From Ruminococcus sp. UBA3665 (lineage in GTDB: Bacteria > Bacillota > Clostridia > Oscillospirales > Ruminococcaceae), in assembly GCA_002373165.1 (NCBI GenBank), contig DFJS01000077.1, positions 1-15,540 of the forward strand: 15,540 bases of DNA, read 5' to 3'. Position numbers and translations under genes: made by a program. Positions 1 to 7,682 of this stretch are shown piece by piece; within the stretch, counting starts at the first letter, position 1; each line of letters starts with the position of its first letter. Under the pieces are notes generated by a model. That model saw only the letters and a list, made by a program, of their open reading frames with translations, was not told the origin of the DNA and searched no databases.

Positions 1-1065
1 CTCGCTGCTCTCGGTACTGAGAACAGCCTTGATACTGAAGTCATGATTGAAACGGTAAGATCTGCTATGCAGAAATCCGTACAGCGCATGTACCCGGAAT
101 GCAAAGAATCTATCCGGGTGGATATCAATCCCGAAAAAAAAATATTTGATGTGTACCTGCTTCAGCATGTTGTGGATGACGAACCCATCAACCACACAGA
201 AATCAATATTGACCAGGCACGGACCATTGATCCTGATACTTATGTCGGAGCAGTGATCGAACACAGGCTTGATATTTCCAAATTCAGCCGCGCTTCTGCA
301 CAGTCGGCCAAACAGTCCATCAAGGGCGATCTGCGCGATATCAACCGTGACAGAATTCTGGATAAATTTTTATGTAAGGAAAATGATATTATCACGGCAA
401 CGGTTATGCAGGTAGAACCCGGCAGAGGTTCGGCTACTTTGATGTATGACAAGACAGAATTATATCTGCTCCGGCAGGAACAGATTCCCGGCGAAGAACT
501 CAAAGAGGGAATGCAGATTAAAGTCTATGTAACAGGCATTGTCAACAGAAATAAAAAGCCGATTATCAAGCTTTCCAGAATTCACAGAGATCTGGTCAAG
601 CGGCTGTTTGAACTGGAAGTGCCGGAAATTTTTGACGGCACTGTCGAGGTAAAGGCCATTTCCCGCGAGGCCGGTTCCCGTTCCAAAATTGCTGTTGTGT
701 CCCACGATGCCAATGTCGATGCCATCGGTGCCTGCATCGGCGCAAAGCATTCCAGAATTTCGGCTATTGTGAAAGAACTCAACGGCGAAAAAATTGATAT
801 TATCCCTTACAGCGAAAATCCTGCGGAATTTATTGCCAATGCACTTTCTCCGGCAAAAGTTCTGAAAGTGGATATTCTTGACGAAGAAGAACGCACCTGC
901 GTTGCAGTGGTTCCGGCAGACCAGCTTTCGCTTGCTATCGGCAATAAAGGCCAGAATGCCAAGCTTGCCGCAAAACTGACCAATTTCAAGATTGATATCA
1001 AATCCGATGCCGGAGAACCGGCTGCCGAAACGCCGGAACCGGTTCCGGAAGCTCCTGAGGAATAA
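1..1065 (+). CDS. nusA: Transcription termination/antitermination factor NusA (5' end missing)
   Basis: NusA binds RNA polymerase and nascent RNA and controls pausing, termination and antitermination. The frame is open from the first base of the window, so the ATG at position 43 is internal and the true start, probably only some ten codons away, lies upstream. The 354 visible codons contain the N-terminal polymerase-binding domain (to about codon 120), an S1 domain (about codons 126-194), two KH domains and an acidic, proline-rich tail ending in EAPEE. KH2 has the usual GNKGQNAKLAA motif. KH1 reads IGAKHSRI, so the fourth position of its GXXG loop is His instead of Gly. The domain order and the following ylxR-ylxQ-infB genes make the identity secure. 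It ends 5 bp before ylxR. Confidence 0.97.
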   Translation, partial: LAALGTENSLDTEVMIETVRSAMQKSVQRMYPECKESIRVDINPEKKIFDVYLLQHVVDDEPINHTEINIDQARTIDPDTYVGAVIEHRLDISKFSRASAQSAKQSIKGDLRDINRDRILDKFLCKENDIITATVMQVEPGRGSATLMYDKTELYLLRQEQIPGEELKEGMQIKVYVTGIVNRNKKPIIKLSRIHRDLVKRLFELEVPEIFDGTVEVKAISREAGSRSKIAVVSHDANVDAIGACIGAKHSRISAIVKELNGEKIDIIPYSENPAEFIANALSPAKVLKVDILDEEERTCVAVVPADQLSLAIGNKGQNAKLAAKLTNFKIDIKSDAGEPAAETPEPVPEAPEE

Positions 1066-1070
1066 TCTTT

Positions 1071-1346
1071 ATGCAGAAAAAAATTCCTATGCGGATGTGT
1101 ATCGGCTGCCATGAAAGCAAGCCCAAAAAAGAACTGATCCGGATTGTCAAGTCTCCCGAAGGAGAAATTTCACTGGATTTTACAGGAAAAAAAGCCGGAA
1201 GAGGTGCCTATCTCTGTCATAATCCTGCCTGTCTGGAGCTGGCGTTCCGGCAGCACAGAATTGAAAAAAGCTTTTCCTGCAAAGTCAGCCCCGAAGTATA
1301 TGAGGTGATGAAGAATGCCTTATCAGAAACTGACCGGAATTCTTAG
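1071..1346 (+). CDS. ylxR: YlxR family protein (RNase P modulator RnpM)
   Basis: This 91-residue basic protein belongs to the YlxR family (DUF448). The B. subtilis member has been described as RnpM, an RNA-binding modulator of RNase P. The family signature is visible as an N-terminal RMCIGCHESKPKKELIR block and a central GRGAYLC motif, with the paired cysteines of MCIGC and LCHNPAC. The ATG is preceded by GAGGAA at 1057-1062, inside the end of nusA, at a normal distance. The last 32 bases overlap the start of ylxQ in another frame, consistent with coupled translation. The position between nusA and ylxQ is the standard one. The family assignment is firm; the RNase P role is carried over from the relative. 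Confidence 0.93.
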   Translation: MQKKIPMRMCIGCHESKPKKELIRIVKSPEGEISLDFTGKKAGRGAYLCHNPACLELAFRQHRIEKSFSCKVSPEVYEVMKNALSETDRNS

Positions 1347-1644
1347 TATCTGCCGCAAGGCCGGGAAACTGGTGCTCGGTTTTGATCCTATGAAAGAATC
1401 GCTGGAAAAAAATAAAGCTGCCGGCGTACTCACTGCTGCGGATATTTCACCCAAAACTTACAAAGAAGTATGTTATTTCTGTCAGAAAAAAAAGATTCCT
1501 GTCTGCCCCGTGCCGCTGACAATGGCACAGATTGGCAGTATTGTCGGCAGAAAAGCGGCTGTTGCTGCTGTGACCGATCAGGGCTTTTTCGACAGAATCC
1601 ACCTGCTGTGTTCTGCATTACCAGAACAGACACAGAACGACTAA
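1315..1644 (+). CDS. ylxQ: YlxQ, L7Ae/L30e-type RNA-binding protein
   Basis: A 109-residue member of the ribosomal protein L7Ae/L30e/S12e/Gadd45 superfamily, which generally binds kink-turn RNA; the exact cellular target of YlxQ proteins is not established. Family features seen are the N-terminal ILSICRKAGKLVLGFDPMKE block, the middle segment AAGVLTAADISPKTYKEV, and the C-terminal IGSIVGRKAAVAAVTDQGF block. The start at 1315 is supported by GAGGTG at 1302-1307, seven bases upstream and inside ylxR, giving a 32-bp overlap. The stop codon at 1642-1644 touches the ribosome binding site of infB. A run of eight A residues (1486-1493) lies in the CQKKKIP codons. Length and neighbours match the family. 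Confidence 0.92.
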   Translation: MPYQKLTGILSICRKAGKLVLGFDPMKESLEKNKAAGVLTAADISPKTYKEVCYFCQKKKIPVCPVPLTMAQIGSIVGRKAAVAAVTDQGFFDRIHLLCSALPEQTQND

Positions 1645-1652
1645 GAGGAGGG
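1644..1652 (+). promoter_or_regulatory. Ribosome binding site that fixes the infB start
   Basis: AGAGGAGGG ends eight bases before the ATG at 1661. An in-frame TTG at 1655 would be only two bases from this site, so the ATG is the better start and removes two residues from the longest reading. Confidence 0.85.
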
Positions 1653-1660
1653 ATTTGCCT

Positions 1661-4168
1661 ATGGCAAACAAGAACAAAATCAAACTGACAGATGCTGCAA
1701 GAGACTTGCAGGTTTCTGCCAAGGAACTGGCCGCTTTTATTGAAGATCATACCGGAGAAAAAAAATCAACAGGTTCTTCTATTACAGAACATGATATGAA
1801 TCTTGCCCTGGAATTCTATACCCAGCAAAAGGCCAGTGTGTCCAGTTTTGAGACGTATTTTGCAACTAAAAATCAGCCCAGGCCCGAAATCAAGGAAGAA
1901 AAAAAACAGCATATGCCTAAAAAAATACATGCCGATAAAATGACAAAGGCAGAGAAAAAATCAGAAAAAAATCCGCAGAAAACTGAGAAAAAACCGGAAA
2001 AGCCACTGGATATCAGACCGGAAGAAAAAAAACCAGAAATTCCGGCTGTTTCCAAGCCCGAAACTACAGCTAAACCTCATGAAGAGAAAAAACGCACTAA
2101 AAATCAGCACGGCGAAAAAACCCGCCTCGGCGGCGTGATGAGTGCAGAACGCAGCGTAGTCAGCTCCGAACGTGTGGAATCCAACGAAAAACGCCGCACC
2201 GTCGATACCAGAGGCAGCTATATCGAACTGGATAAATATAACGAACGCTATGAACAGATTGCTCCTGCCGACAGAAGAAAAGATAATTATTCTACTAAAA
2301 AACAGAAAATTAATCAGAAATCTGCACAGAAAAATAAAAAAACCAGCAGCAGAAAACAGGAAACCGAAGCCCAGAGACTCAGCCGTCTGGAACTGGAACG
2401 CGCCAGAAAACAGCAGCTCCGTGTCAAAATTCCGGATACAATCCAGGTCGGCGAACTTGCTACCCGTCTGAAAGTCAATGTTTCCAAAGTCATCGGCAAG
2501 CTGATGGGACTCGGCGTTATGGCAAGCATCAATGAAGAAATTGATTTCGATACGGCTTCTCTTGTTGCAGAAGAACTCGGCGCAAAAGTCGAGAAAGAAG
2601 TGATCATGACAATTGAAGAACGTCTGATCGAATCCGAAGAAGCTGACGAGGAAAATCAGCAGCCGCGTCCGCCCGTAGTTGTCGTTATGGGTCACGTTGA
2701 CCACGGAAAAACTTCTATTCTGGATAAAATCCGCCATGCCAATGTCACAGCTTCCGAAGCCGGCGGCATTACACAGCATATCGGTGCTTATCAGGTAAAG
2801 CATAACGGTCAGGTGATTACTTTCTTAGATACGCCCGGTCATGAAGCATTTACTTCTATGCGTGCCAGAGGTGCCAATATTACTGATATTGCCGTGCTGG
2901 TTGTCGCTGCGGATGACGGCATCATGCCCCAGACTGTGGAATCTATCAACCATGCCAAAGCCGCTGGTGTTTCTGTGATTGTCGCAATTAACAAGATGGA
3001 CAAAGAAGCTGCAAATCCTGACAGAGTGCTCCAGCAGCTGACAGAATACGGCCTTGTCTGCGAAGAATGGGGCGGCGATACAATCTGCATCCCTGTTTCT
3101 GCCAAAACAGGCCAGGGTATTGATGACCTGCTGGAAAATATCCTGCTTGTTGCAGAAGTCAAAGAACTGACTGCCAATCCCGACAGACTCGCCAAAGGTA
3201 CTGTCATCGAAGCAAGACTCGATAAGGGCAGAGGCCCTATCGCTACACTGCTGGTACAAAAAGGCACACTCCATACAGGCGATATCATCATTGCCGGTAC
3301 CACAGTCGGAAAAGTCCGCGTGATGACAAATTATAAAGGCTCTGTCGTCAAGGAAGCCGGCCCTTCTGTTCCGGTAGAAATTACAGGCCTTGACGAAGTC
3401 CCCAGCGCAGGCGATATTTTCGATGCTGTAGAAGATGAACGCCTTGCCAAAGAACTTGTGGAACAGAGAAAACATGAGGCCAAAGAAGCTCTCTTCCAGA
3501 ACAGCGGCCATAAGCTGACACTGGATAATCTGTTCAGCCAGATCGAAGAAGGCGAAACAAAAGAACTCCCCATTATCGTCAAGGCAGACGTGCAGGGCAG
3601 TGCCGAAGCTGTCAAGACTTCTCTCGAAAAGCTCTCCAATGATGAAGTCCGCGTCAGAGTCATTCACAGTGCTGTCGGCGCAGTCAAGGAAAGCGATGTC
3701 ATGCTTGCCAATGCTTCCAATGCAATTATTGTCGGCTTCAATGTCAGACCCGATAACGGCGCGGCCGAAAGTGCCGCAAGAGACGGCGTGGATATCCGCC
3801 TTTACAGAATTATCTACGATGCGATTGAAGAAATTTCTACTGCCATGAAAGGTATGCTTGCGCCCAAATTCCGCGAAGTCATCCTCGGCAAGGCCGAAGT
3901 CCGCGAAGTATTCAAGATTTCCAGTGTCGGTACCGTTGCCGGAAGCTATATCCTCGAAGGCAAGCTTACCAGACAGTGCCAGATCAGAATTGTCCGCGAC
4001 GGTATTATCATCGCAGATGACCATATCGCCGGACTGCAAAGATTCAAAGATGCTGTCAAGGAAGTGGCCAGCGGTTACGAATGCGGCATCAGTCTTGAAA
4101 AATTCAATGATATCAAGTCCGGAGATATTTTTGAAGCCTATATCATGGAGGAATATCAGCCGGAATAA
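1661..4168 (+). CDS. infB: Translation initiation factor IF-2
   Basis: IF-2 is the GTPase that places initiator fMet-tRNA on the 30S subunit and promotes 50S joining. From the ATG at 1661 it has 835 residues. An N-terminal IF2_N-like helical segment (about residues 4-50) is followed by a long Lys/Glu-rich linker to about residue 245, then a second IF2_N domain beginning near RVKIPDTIQVGELATRL. The G domain shows all switch motifs: GHVDHGKT (344-351), GGITQHIGA, DTPGH (390-394), NKMD (444-447) and SAK (480-482). The beta-barrel domain II, domain III and the C-terminal fMet-tRNA-binding domain IV follow in normal order. In the linker, a stretch reading VDTRGSYIELDKYNERYEQ differs from the low-complexity sequence around it. 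The identity is certain. Long reading frames on the opposite strand are antisense shadows. Confidence 0.99.
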   Translation: MANKNKIKLTDAARDLQVSAKELAAFIEDHTGEKKSTGSSITEHDMNLALEFYTQQKASVSSFETYFATKNQPRPEIKEEKKQHMPKKIHADKMTKAEKKSEKNPQKTEKKPEKPLDIRPEEKKPEIPAVSKPETTAKPHEEKKRTKNQHGEKTRLGGVMSAERSVVSSERVESNEKRRTVDTRGSYIELDKYNERYEQIAPADRRKDNYSTKKQKINQKSAQKNKKTSSRKQETEAQRLSRLELERARKQQLRVKIPDTIQVGELATRLKVNVSKVIGKLMGLGVMASINEEIDFDTASLVAEELGAKVEKEVIMTIEERLIESEEADEENQQPRPPVVVVMGHVDHGKTSILDKIRHANVTASEAGGITQHIGAYQVKHNGQVITFLDTPGHEAFTSMRARGANITDIAVLVVAADDGIMPQTVESINHAKAAGVSVIVAINKMDKEAANPDRVLQQLTEYGLVCEEWGGDTICIPVSAKTGQGIDDLLENILLVAEVKELTANPDRLAKGTVIEARLDKGRGPIATLLVQKGTLHTGDIIIAGTTVGKVRVMTNYKGSVVKEAGPSVPVEITGLDEVPSAGDIFDAVEDERLAKELVEQRKHEAKEALFQNSGHKLTLDNLFSQIEEGETKELPIIVKADVQGSAEAVKTSLEKLSNDEVRVRVIHSAVGAVKESDVMLANASNAIIVGFNVRPDNGAAESAARDGVDIRLYRIIYDAIEEISTAMKGMLAPKFREVILGKAEVREVFKISSVGTVAGSYILEGKLTRQCQIRIVRDGIIIADDHIAGLQRFKDAVKEVASGYECGISLEKFNDIKSGDIFEAYIMEEYQPE

Positions 4169-4200
4169 TCTCCAAAAACCCATGAAGGGGGAATACAGTC

Positions 4201-4533
4201 ATGGAATATACCAGAATGAGTACAAAAGATATGCTTCAGTATTGCGATGAAGCACTTGCATGGGAAGAATTCGGCCCCGTGGATATTTTCTTTTTTGAAT
4301 CCGTCAAAAGAATCCTGCTGGGACAGTGCTCCGCTGTGGAAAAGCCCGAAGAACCCGAAGAACCTGACGAATTCGCCGAAGTGACAGTGCCCATTCCTGC
4401 CGAAGAAATGCTGACTTATGAAAAAAGCAGTGAGGAACTGGAAGAAGCAATCGAGGGAGGAACATTCTTTGCATCTGATAATGCAGATTATATAATTTCA
4501 GATTCTGAAACAGACGGAAAGGATGATGTGTAA
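4201..4533 (+). CDS. Acidic hypothetical protein at the ylxP position
   Basis: I do not recognise this 110-residue protein. It is very acidic: I count 31 Asp/Glu against 7 Lys/Arg. The first 42 residues look like a compact, partly hydrophobic module (TKDMLQYCDEALAWEEF, then VDIFFFESVKRILLGQ). A Pro/Glu-rich segment (EKPEEPEEPDE) and an acidic, probably disordered tail follow. There is no signal peptide or convincing membrane helix. It is very likely a real gene: AAGGGGGAA at 4185-4193 sits at a normal distance from the ATG, and its TAA shares a base with the rbfA ATG (TAATG at 4531-4535). In B. subtilis this slot between infB and rbfA holds ylxP (DUF503), which this sequence does not resemble. 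A role in ribosome assembly or initiation is only suggested by context. Confidence 0.8.
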   Translation: MEYTRMSTKDMLQYCDEALAWEEFGPVDIFFFESVKRILLGQCSAVEKPEEPEEPDEFAEVTVPIPAEEMLTYEKSSEELEEAIEGGTFFASDNADYIISDSETDGKDDV

Positions 4534-4904
4534 TGCCAAGTTTTAAAAACAGCCGCATGTCCGAAGATATTCACAGAGAACTGACAGATATTCTGCGCCA
4601 GGTGAAAGACCCCAGAGTCAGCAGTATGCTTTCTGTTGTCCGCGTGGAGCTCGCCGGAGACGGTTCGCACTGCAAAGTGTACGTCTCCAGCCTGCTGGGA
4701 ATGGAAGATACCAGACAATCCGTCAAAGGTCTGCGCAGTGCGGCCGGATTTATCCGGCGCGAACTGTTCGCCAGACTGAAAATGCGCAAAAGTCCCGAAC
4801 TGACTTTTATTGCCGATGATTCTATCGCAAGAGGCGCAGAAGTCACCAGAAAACTCAGCCAGATAGAAACACACAAGGAGGATGCCAATGTCGAAGCTGA
4901 TTGA
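4533..4904 (+). CDS. rbfA: 30S ribosome-binding factor RbfA
   Basis: RbfA is a small KH-fold protein that binds the immature 30S subunit near the 5' end of 16S rRNA and aids late maturation and cold adaptation. The 123 residues show the family pattern: an N-terminal helix ending in ELTDILRQVKDPRV, the central strand SVVRVELAGDGSHCKVYVSSL, the helix LRSAAGFIRRELFARLKMR, and PELTFIADDSIARGAEV near the C-terminus. The ATG overlaps the stop of the upstream acidic gene by one base, and a GGAAAGGA sequence lies at the right distance, so translation is probably coupled. The 3' end overlaps nrnA by 17 bases. The length is normal. Confidence 0.97.
   Translation: MPSFKNSRMSEDIHRELTDILRQVKDPRVSSMLSVVRVELAGDGSHCKVYVSSLLGMEDTRQSVKGLRSAAGFIRRELFARLKMRKSPELTFIADDSIARGAEVTRKLSQIETHKEDANVEAD
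4875..4881 (+). promoter_or_regulatory. Ribosome binding site that fixes the nrnA start
   Basis: AAGGAGG directly abuts an in-frame ATG at 4882 but lies six bases before the ATG at 4888. The spacing favours 4888 as the start, shortening the protein by two residues (MSKLID instead of MPMSKLID). The site lies inside rbfA. Confidence 0.8.
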
Positions 4905-5847
4905 TATCCCGGCTGCTGCCGAATTTCTTAAAAACTGCCGCGATGTGCATATTTTGATTCATATGAATCCTGATGGCGACTGCATCGGATCCGGCTATTC
5001 GCTCCAGGCTGTGCTGAAACTGCTGGGCAAACGCGCCAAAGTTGTCTGCATGGATCCCATCCCGGAACGCTTTCAGTTTCTTCTGCCGGAAGAACAGGAA
5101 GAGGAATTCCCGGCCGGAAATATTATCTCTGTTGACTGCGCCGATGAAAGCCGCTTTGGTACGTTCCGGGAAACTTACGCCGGAAAAGTGGAACTCTGCA
5201 TTGATCATCATATCTCCAATGACGGCTATGCACATCAGGCATATGTGGAACCGGATGCTTCTTCTGCCTGCGAAGTGCTGTATAAAATCTATCGCGAACT
5301 TGGCGTGACGTTCAATGAACAGATTGCAAAATGCCTCTATACAGGCATTGCGACGGATACAGGCTGTTTTAAATTCAGCTGCACAGGGGCAGACACACAT
5401 CTGATCGTTTCGGAAATTATGCGGGAATTTCCGCAGATCCGGTATGACCTGATTAACAGAAAGATGTTCGATGTCAAAACACCTTCCAGAATCCGCGCAG
5501 AAATGCTGATGCTCAGTCAGATGGAATATCATCTTGACGGAAAATGCACGATGATCTGGGAAACTAAGGCTATCTGCAAGGAAAATCATATCAATCAGAA
5601 AGATATGGAAGGCCTGACCAGTCTGCCGCTCCAGCCCGACGGCGTGGAAGTCGGCATTACCCTCCGGGAACAGGACGATAACTGGTACAGAATTTCCCTG
5701 CGGTCTACAGATCAGGTGAACGTTTCGGAAATCTGTGCTAAATTCGGCGGCGGCGGCCATGTCAGAGCGGCCGGCTGTCAGATGCAGGGCACAGCAGATG
5801 AAATCCGTACAACACTCCTGAACGCTGTCGCAAAGGCTCTGGCATGA
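4888..5847 (+). CDS. nrnA: DHH/DHHA1 phosphoesterase, NrnA-type oligoribonuclease / pAp phosphatase
   Basis: A 319-residue member of the RecJ-like DHH superfamily. NrnA proteins degrade nanoRNAs and, in several species, dephosphorylate 3'-phosphoadenosine 5'-phosphate using Mn2+. Metal-binding motifs are visible: HMNPDGD (25-31), a conserved Asp in VDCADESRF, the DHH triad D106-H107-H108, and GIATDTGCFKF. The C-terminal DHHA1 substrate-binding domain has GGGGH at 287-291 followed by VRAAGC. Length and domain order fit NrnA. The gene is embedded between rbfA and truB, overlapping rbfA by 17 bases and truB through an ATGA junction, an arrangement common in Clostridia. The nuclease family is firm. 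The balance between nanoRNase and pAp phosphatase activity cannot be read from the sequence. Confidence 0.92.
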   Translation: MSKLIDIPAAAEFLKNCRDVHILIHMNPDGDCIGSGYSLQAVLKLLGKRAKVVCMDPIPERFQFLLPEEQEEEFPAGNIISVDCADESRFGTFRETYAGKVELCIDHHISNDGYAHQAYVEPDASSACEVLYKIYRELGVTFNEQIAKCLYTGIATDTGCFKFSCTGADTHLIVSEIMREFPQIRYDLINRKMFDVKTPSRIRAEMLMLSQMEYHLDGKCTMIWETKAICKENHINQKDMEGLTSLPLQPDGVEVGITLREQDDNWYRISLRSTDQVNVSEICAKFGGGGHVRAAGCQMQGTADEIRTTLLNAVAKALA

Positions 5848-6764
5848 TGAACGGCATTCTCTGTGTTGACAAGCCGCAAGGCTACACATCATTTGATGTC
5901 ATTGCCAGACTCCGGGGAATTCTGAAAATGCGCCGTCTCGGCCATGCCGGAACACTCGACCCGATGGCAACCGGCGTTCTGCCGGTATTCGTCGGTTATG
6001 CCACGAAGGCCTGCGGCATTCTGCCAAATGAAGATAAAATCTATACTGCCGGGTTCCGCCTGGGACAAATCAGCGATACCCAGGATGTGACAGGCAGAAT
6101 TCTGGAAACACATGATTTTTCGCATATTCTGGACAGAGAACAGATTCAGGCAGTATGCCCCGAAGGCGAAATTATGCAGATTCCCCCTATGTATTCGGCA
6201 GTTTCGGTAAACGGAAAACGGCTTTATGAACTCGCCAGAGAAGGGAAAGAAATCGCCCGTCAGGCAAGACCGGTAACGATTATCCGGATGCAGTGCGAAG
6301 AATATCATCCGGAATCCGGCGAAGGCGTGCTGCTGGTGCACTGCGGAAAAGGCACTTATGTCCGGACGCTGATTCATGATATGGGGCAGGCTCTCGGCTG
6401 CGGTGCTGTCATGACAAGCCTGAAACGCACGATGGCAAGCGGTTTTGTTATCGATCATGCATTGACACTGGAACAGATTCAGGAATTCGCCGGGAAAAAT
6501 ATGCTGGATTCTGTCCTGCTTCCTGTTGAAAAAGCATTTGATACTCTTCCCAGAATACTACTCAGCCCACAGCAGACGATTCATTACAGAAACGGCGTGA
6601 AATTAGGCCTTTCACAGCTGAATTCCCAATTGCAGGAAAATCAGAAACGTTATGCTGTCTGCGGAATGCCGGACGGATTTCTCGGCACAGCTGTGACGGA
6701 TTCTGAAAACGATTGCCTTAGAATAGAACGCAATCTCTGTGAACCGAGAGGAGCAGAATCATGA
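5844..6764 (+). CDS. truB: tRNA pseudouridine(55) synthase TruB
   Basis: TruB converts U55 to pseudouridine in the T-arm of tRNAs. The 306-residue protein starts with ILCVDKPQGYTSFDVI and carries the catalytic motif GHAGTLDPMATGVLPV, in which D39 is the nucleophile. Also seen are the YSAVSVNGKRLYELAREG motif and the KGTYVRTLIHDMG motif, both characteristic of the family. The C-terminal part (about residues 235-306) corresponds to the smaller RNA-binding region. The start at 5844 overlaps the nrnA stop as ATGA; a second ATG follows immediately at 5847 and would remove one residue. The local ribosome binding site (AAAGG at 5832-5836) is weak, so reinitiation after nrnA is likely. It overlaps ribF by four bases at the end. 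Confidence 0.97.
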   Translation: MMNGILCVDKPQGYTSFDVIARLRGILKMRRLGHAGTLDPMATGVLPVFVGYATKACGILPNEDKIYTAGFRLGQISDTQDVTGRILETHDFSHILDREQIQAVCPEGEIMQIPPMYSAVSVNGKRLYELAREGKEIARQARPVTIIRMQCEEYHPESGEGVLLVHCGKGTYVRTLIHDMGQALGCGAVMTSLKRTMASGFVIDHALTLEQIQEFAGKNMLDSVLLPVEKAFDTLPRILLSPQQTIHYRNGVKLGLSQLNSQLQENQKRYAVCGMPDGFLGTAVTDSENDCLRIERNLCEPRGAES

Positions 6765-7636
6765 GAGAATACACAAGACCAGCCGCCATTGCATTAGGTG
6801 TGTTTGACGGCGTACATCTCGGACACAGAGCCGTTCTGAATGCTGTATATGATTTATATCAAAAAAAAGGACGGCTTGCCTGTGCATTTGCCTTCCGGGC
6901 GGAAGATATGATTTCTGTAAAAAACAGTTCCGGGTATTTATATCCGTCTGCTGTCCGGAGAAGAATTATATATCAGGCCGGAATACGGCATGTTTATGCG
7001 CCGGCGTTTTCCAGTATCAGAAGCATGGACGGCAGAACGTTTGCAAAAGAAATTCTGTACAGAAAACTGTATGCCAAAGATGTCTGCTGCGGTGAAAATT
7101 TTCGTTTCGGGGAACATGCCGCCTGTGATGTGCATGATCTGGAACAGTTCGGAAAATGGTTCGGTTTCCGTGTGCATGTGATTCAAGATGTCATGAAAGA
7201 AAATATAAAAATTTCTTCTACTGAAATCCGGAAATTATTATTAAACGGCGAAATTGAAAAAGCAAATCTCTTTTTAGGACAGCCCTACCAGATCTGGCAG
7301 GAAGTCACCCACGGCGCACAGCTTGGCAGAACTATCGGATTTCCGACAATCAATCAGCTGTTCTGTGAAAATCAGCTTGTCCCGAAGTTCGGCGTGTATG
7401 CTTCTGAAACAGAACTCCCGAACGGTCAGAAATTTAAATCTTTAACCAATATCGGCATGAAACCAACTGTAAATTATCAGGGACTGCCATTGGCAGAAAC
7501 TTATCTGGAAGGCTTTTCCGGCGATTTGTACGGAAATTTTCTGACTGTCAGATTATTGAGATTTATCCGGCCGGAAATGAAATTTTCTTCTGTTGAAGCT
7601 CTCACAGAACAAATGACAAAAGATTTACAATCCTGA
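6761..7636 (+). CDS. ribF: Bifunctional riboflavin kinase / FAD synthetase RibF
   Basis: RibF phosphorylates riboflavin to FMN and adenylylates FMN to FAD. The N-terminal nucleotidyltransferase domain has GVFDGVHLGH (residues 13-22), GENFRFG and ISSTEIR. The C-terminal flavokinase domain has LGRTIGFPTIN, the NIGMKPTV motif, ETYLEGFSGDLYG containing the conserved Glu, and the RPEMKF segment near the end. Two details are divergent: the FxPHP-like motif expected after the second strand reads AFAFRAEDM, and the kinase-domain motif usually written E-x-H reads ETY. At 291 residues it is slightly short, with a short N-terminus. It is the last gene of the upstream operon, overlapping truB by four bases, with AGAGGAG at 6747-6753 as ribosome binding site. 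The identity is firm; the divergence might affect adenylylation efficiency. Confidence 0.94.
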   Translation: MREYTRPAAIALGVFDGVHLGHRAVLNAVYDLYQKKGRLACAFAFRAEDMISVKNSSGYLYPSAVRRRIIYQAGIRHVYAPAFSSIRSMDGRTFAKEILYRKLYAKDVCCGENFRFGEHAACDVHDLEQFGKWFGFRVHVIQDVMKENIKISSTEIRKLLLNGEIEKANLFLGQPYQIWQEVTHGAQLGRTIGFPTINQLFCENQLVPKFGVYASETELPNGQKFKSLTNIGMKPTVNYQGLPLAETYLEGFSGDLYGNFLTVRLLRFIRPEMKFSSVEALTEQMTKDLQS

Positions 7637-7648
7637 ATTTTCTGCTTT

Positions 7649-7682
7649 CTGTCACAAAACTGACACATAGCTATAGTATAGT
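7649..7682 (+). promoter_or_regulatory. Candidate sigma-A promoter for the ABC transporter operon
   Basis: CTGTCA at 7649-7654 resembles a -35 box and is followed after 17 bases by TATAGT at 7672-7677, a good -10 box; TATAGT is repeated at 7677-7682. An inverted repeat, TGTCA at 7650-7654 and TGACA at 7661-7665 with a six-base gap, overlaps the -35 region and could be an operator. The site lies in the only sizeable gap (81 bp) after ribF, where a new transcription unit would be expected to start. Confidence 0.5.

Noticed and set aside
134..142. A9 run in nusA as a phase-variable or slippage tract
   Set aside because: It encodes normal Glu-Lys-Lys-Ile codons in an essential gene. Similar A runs occur in ylxR, ylxQ and infB, so it reflects composition.
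1486..1494. A-AAA-AAG slippery heptamer in ylxQ as a possible programmed -1 frameshift
   Set aside because: The motif is in frame, but A-rich Lys codons are common throughout this region. No clear downstream stimulatory structure is apparent, and the -1 product is a low-complexity Cys-rich tail overlapping infB.
2825..4183. Long open frame (452 codons) on the minus strand inside infB
   Set aside because: It is entirely antisense to IF-2, whose motifs are unmistakable. It has no recognisable domain and is explained by the codon bias of infB.
4855..5892. Minus-strand open frame of 345 codons opposite nrnA
   Set aside because: Cys/His-rich shadow translation of a clearly coding DHH phosphoesterase; no family features or separate context.
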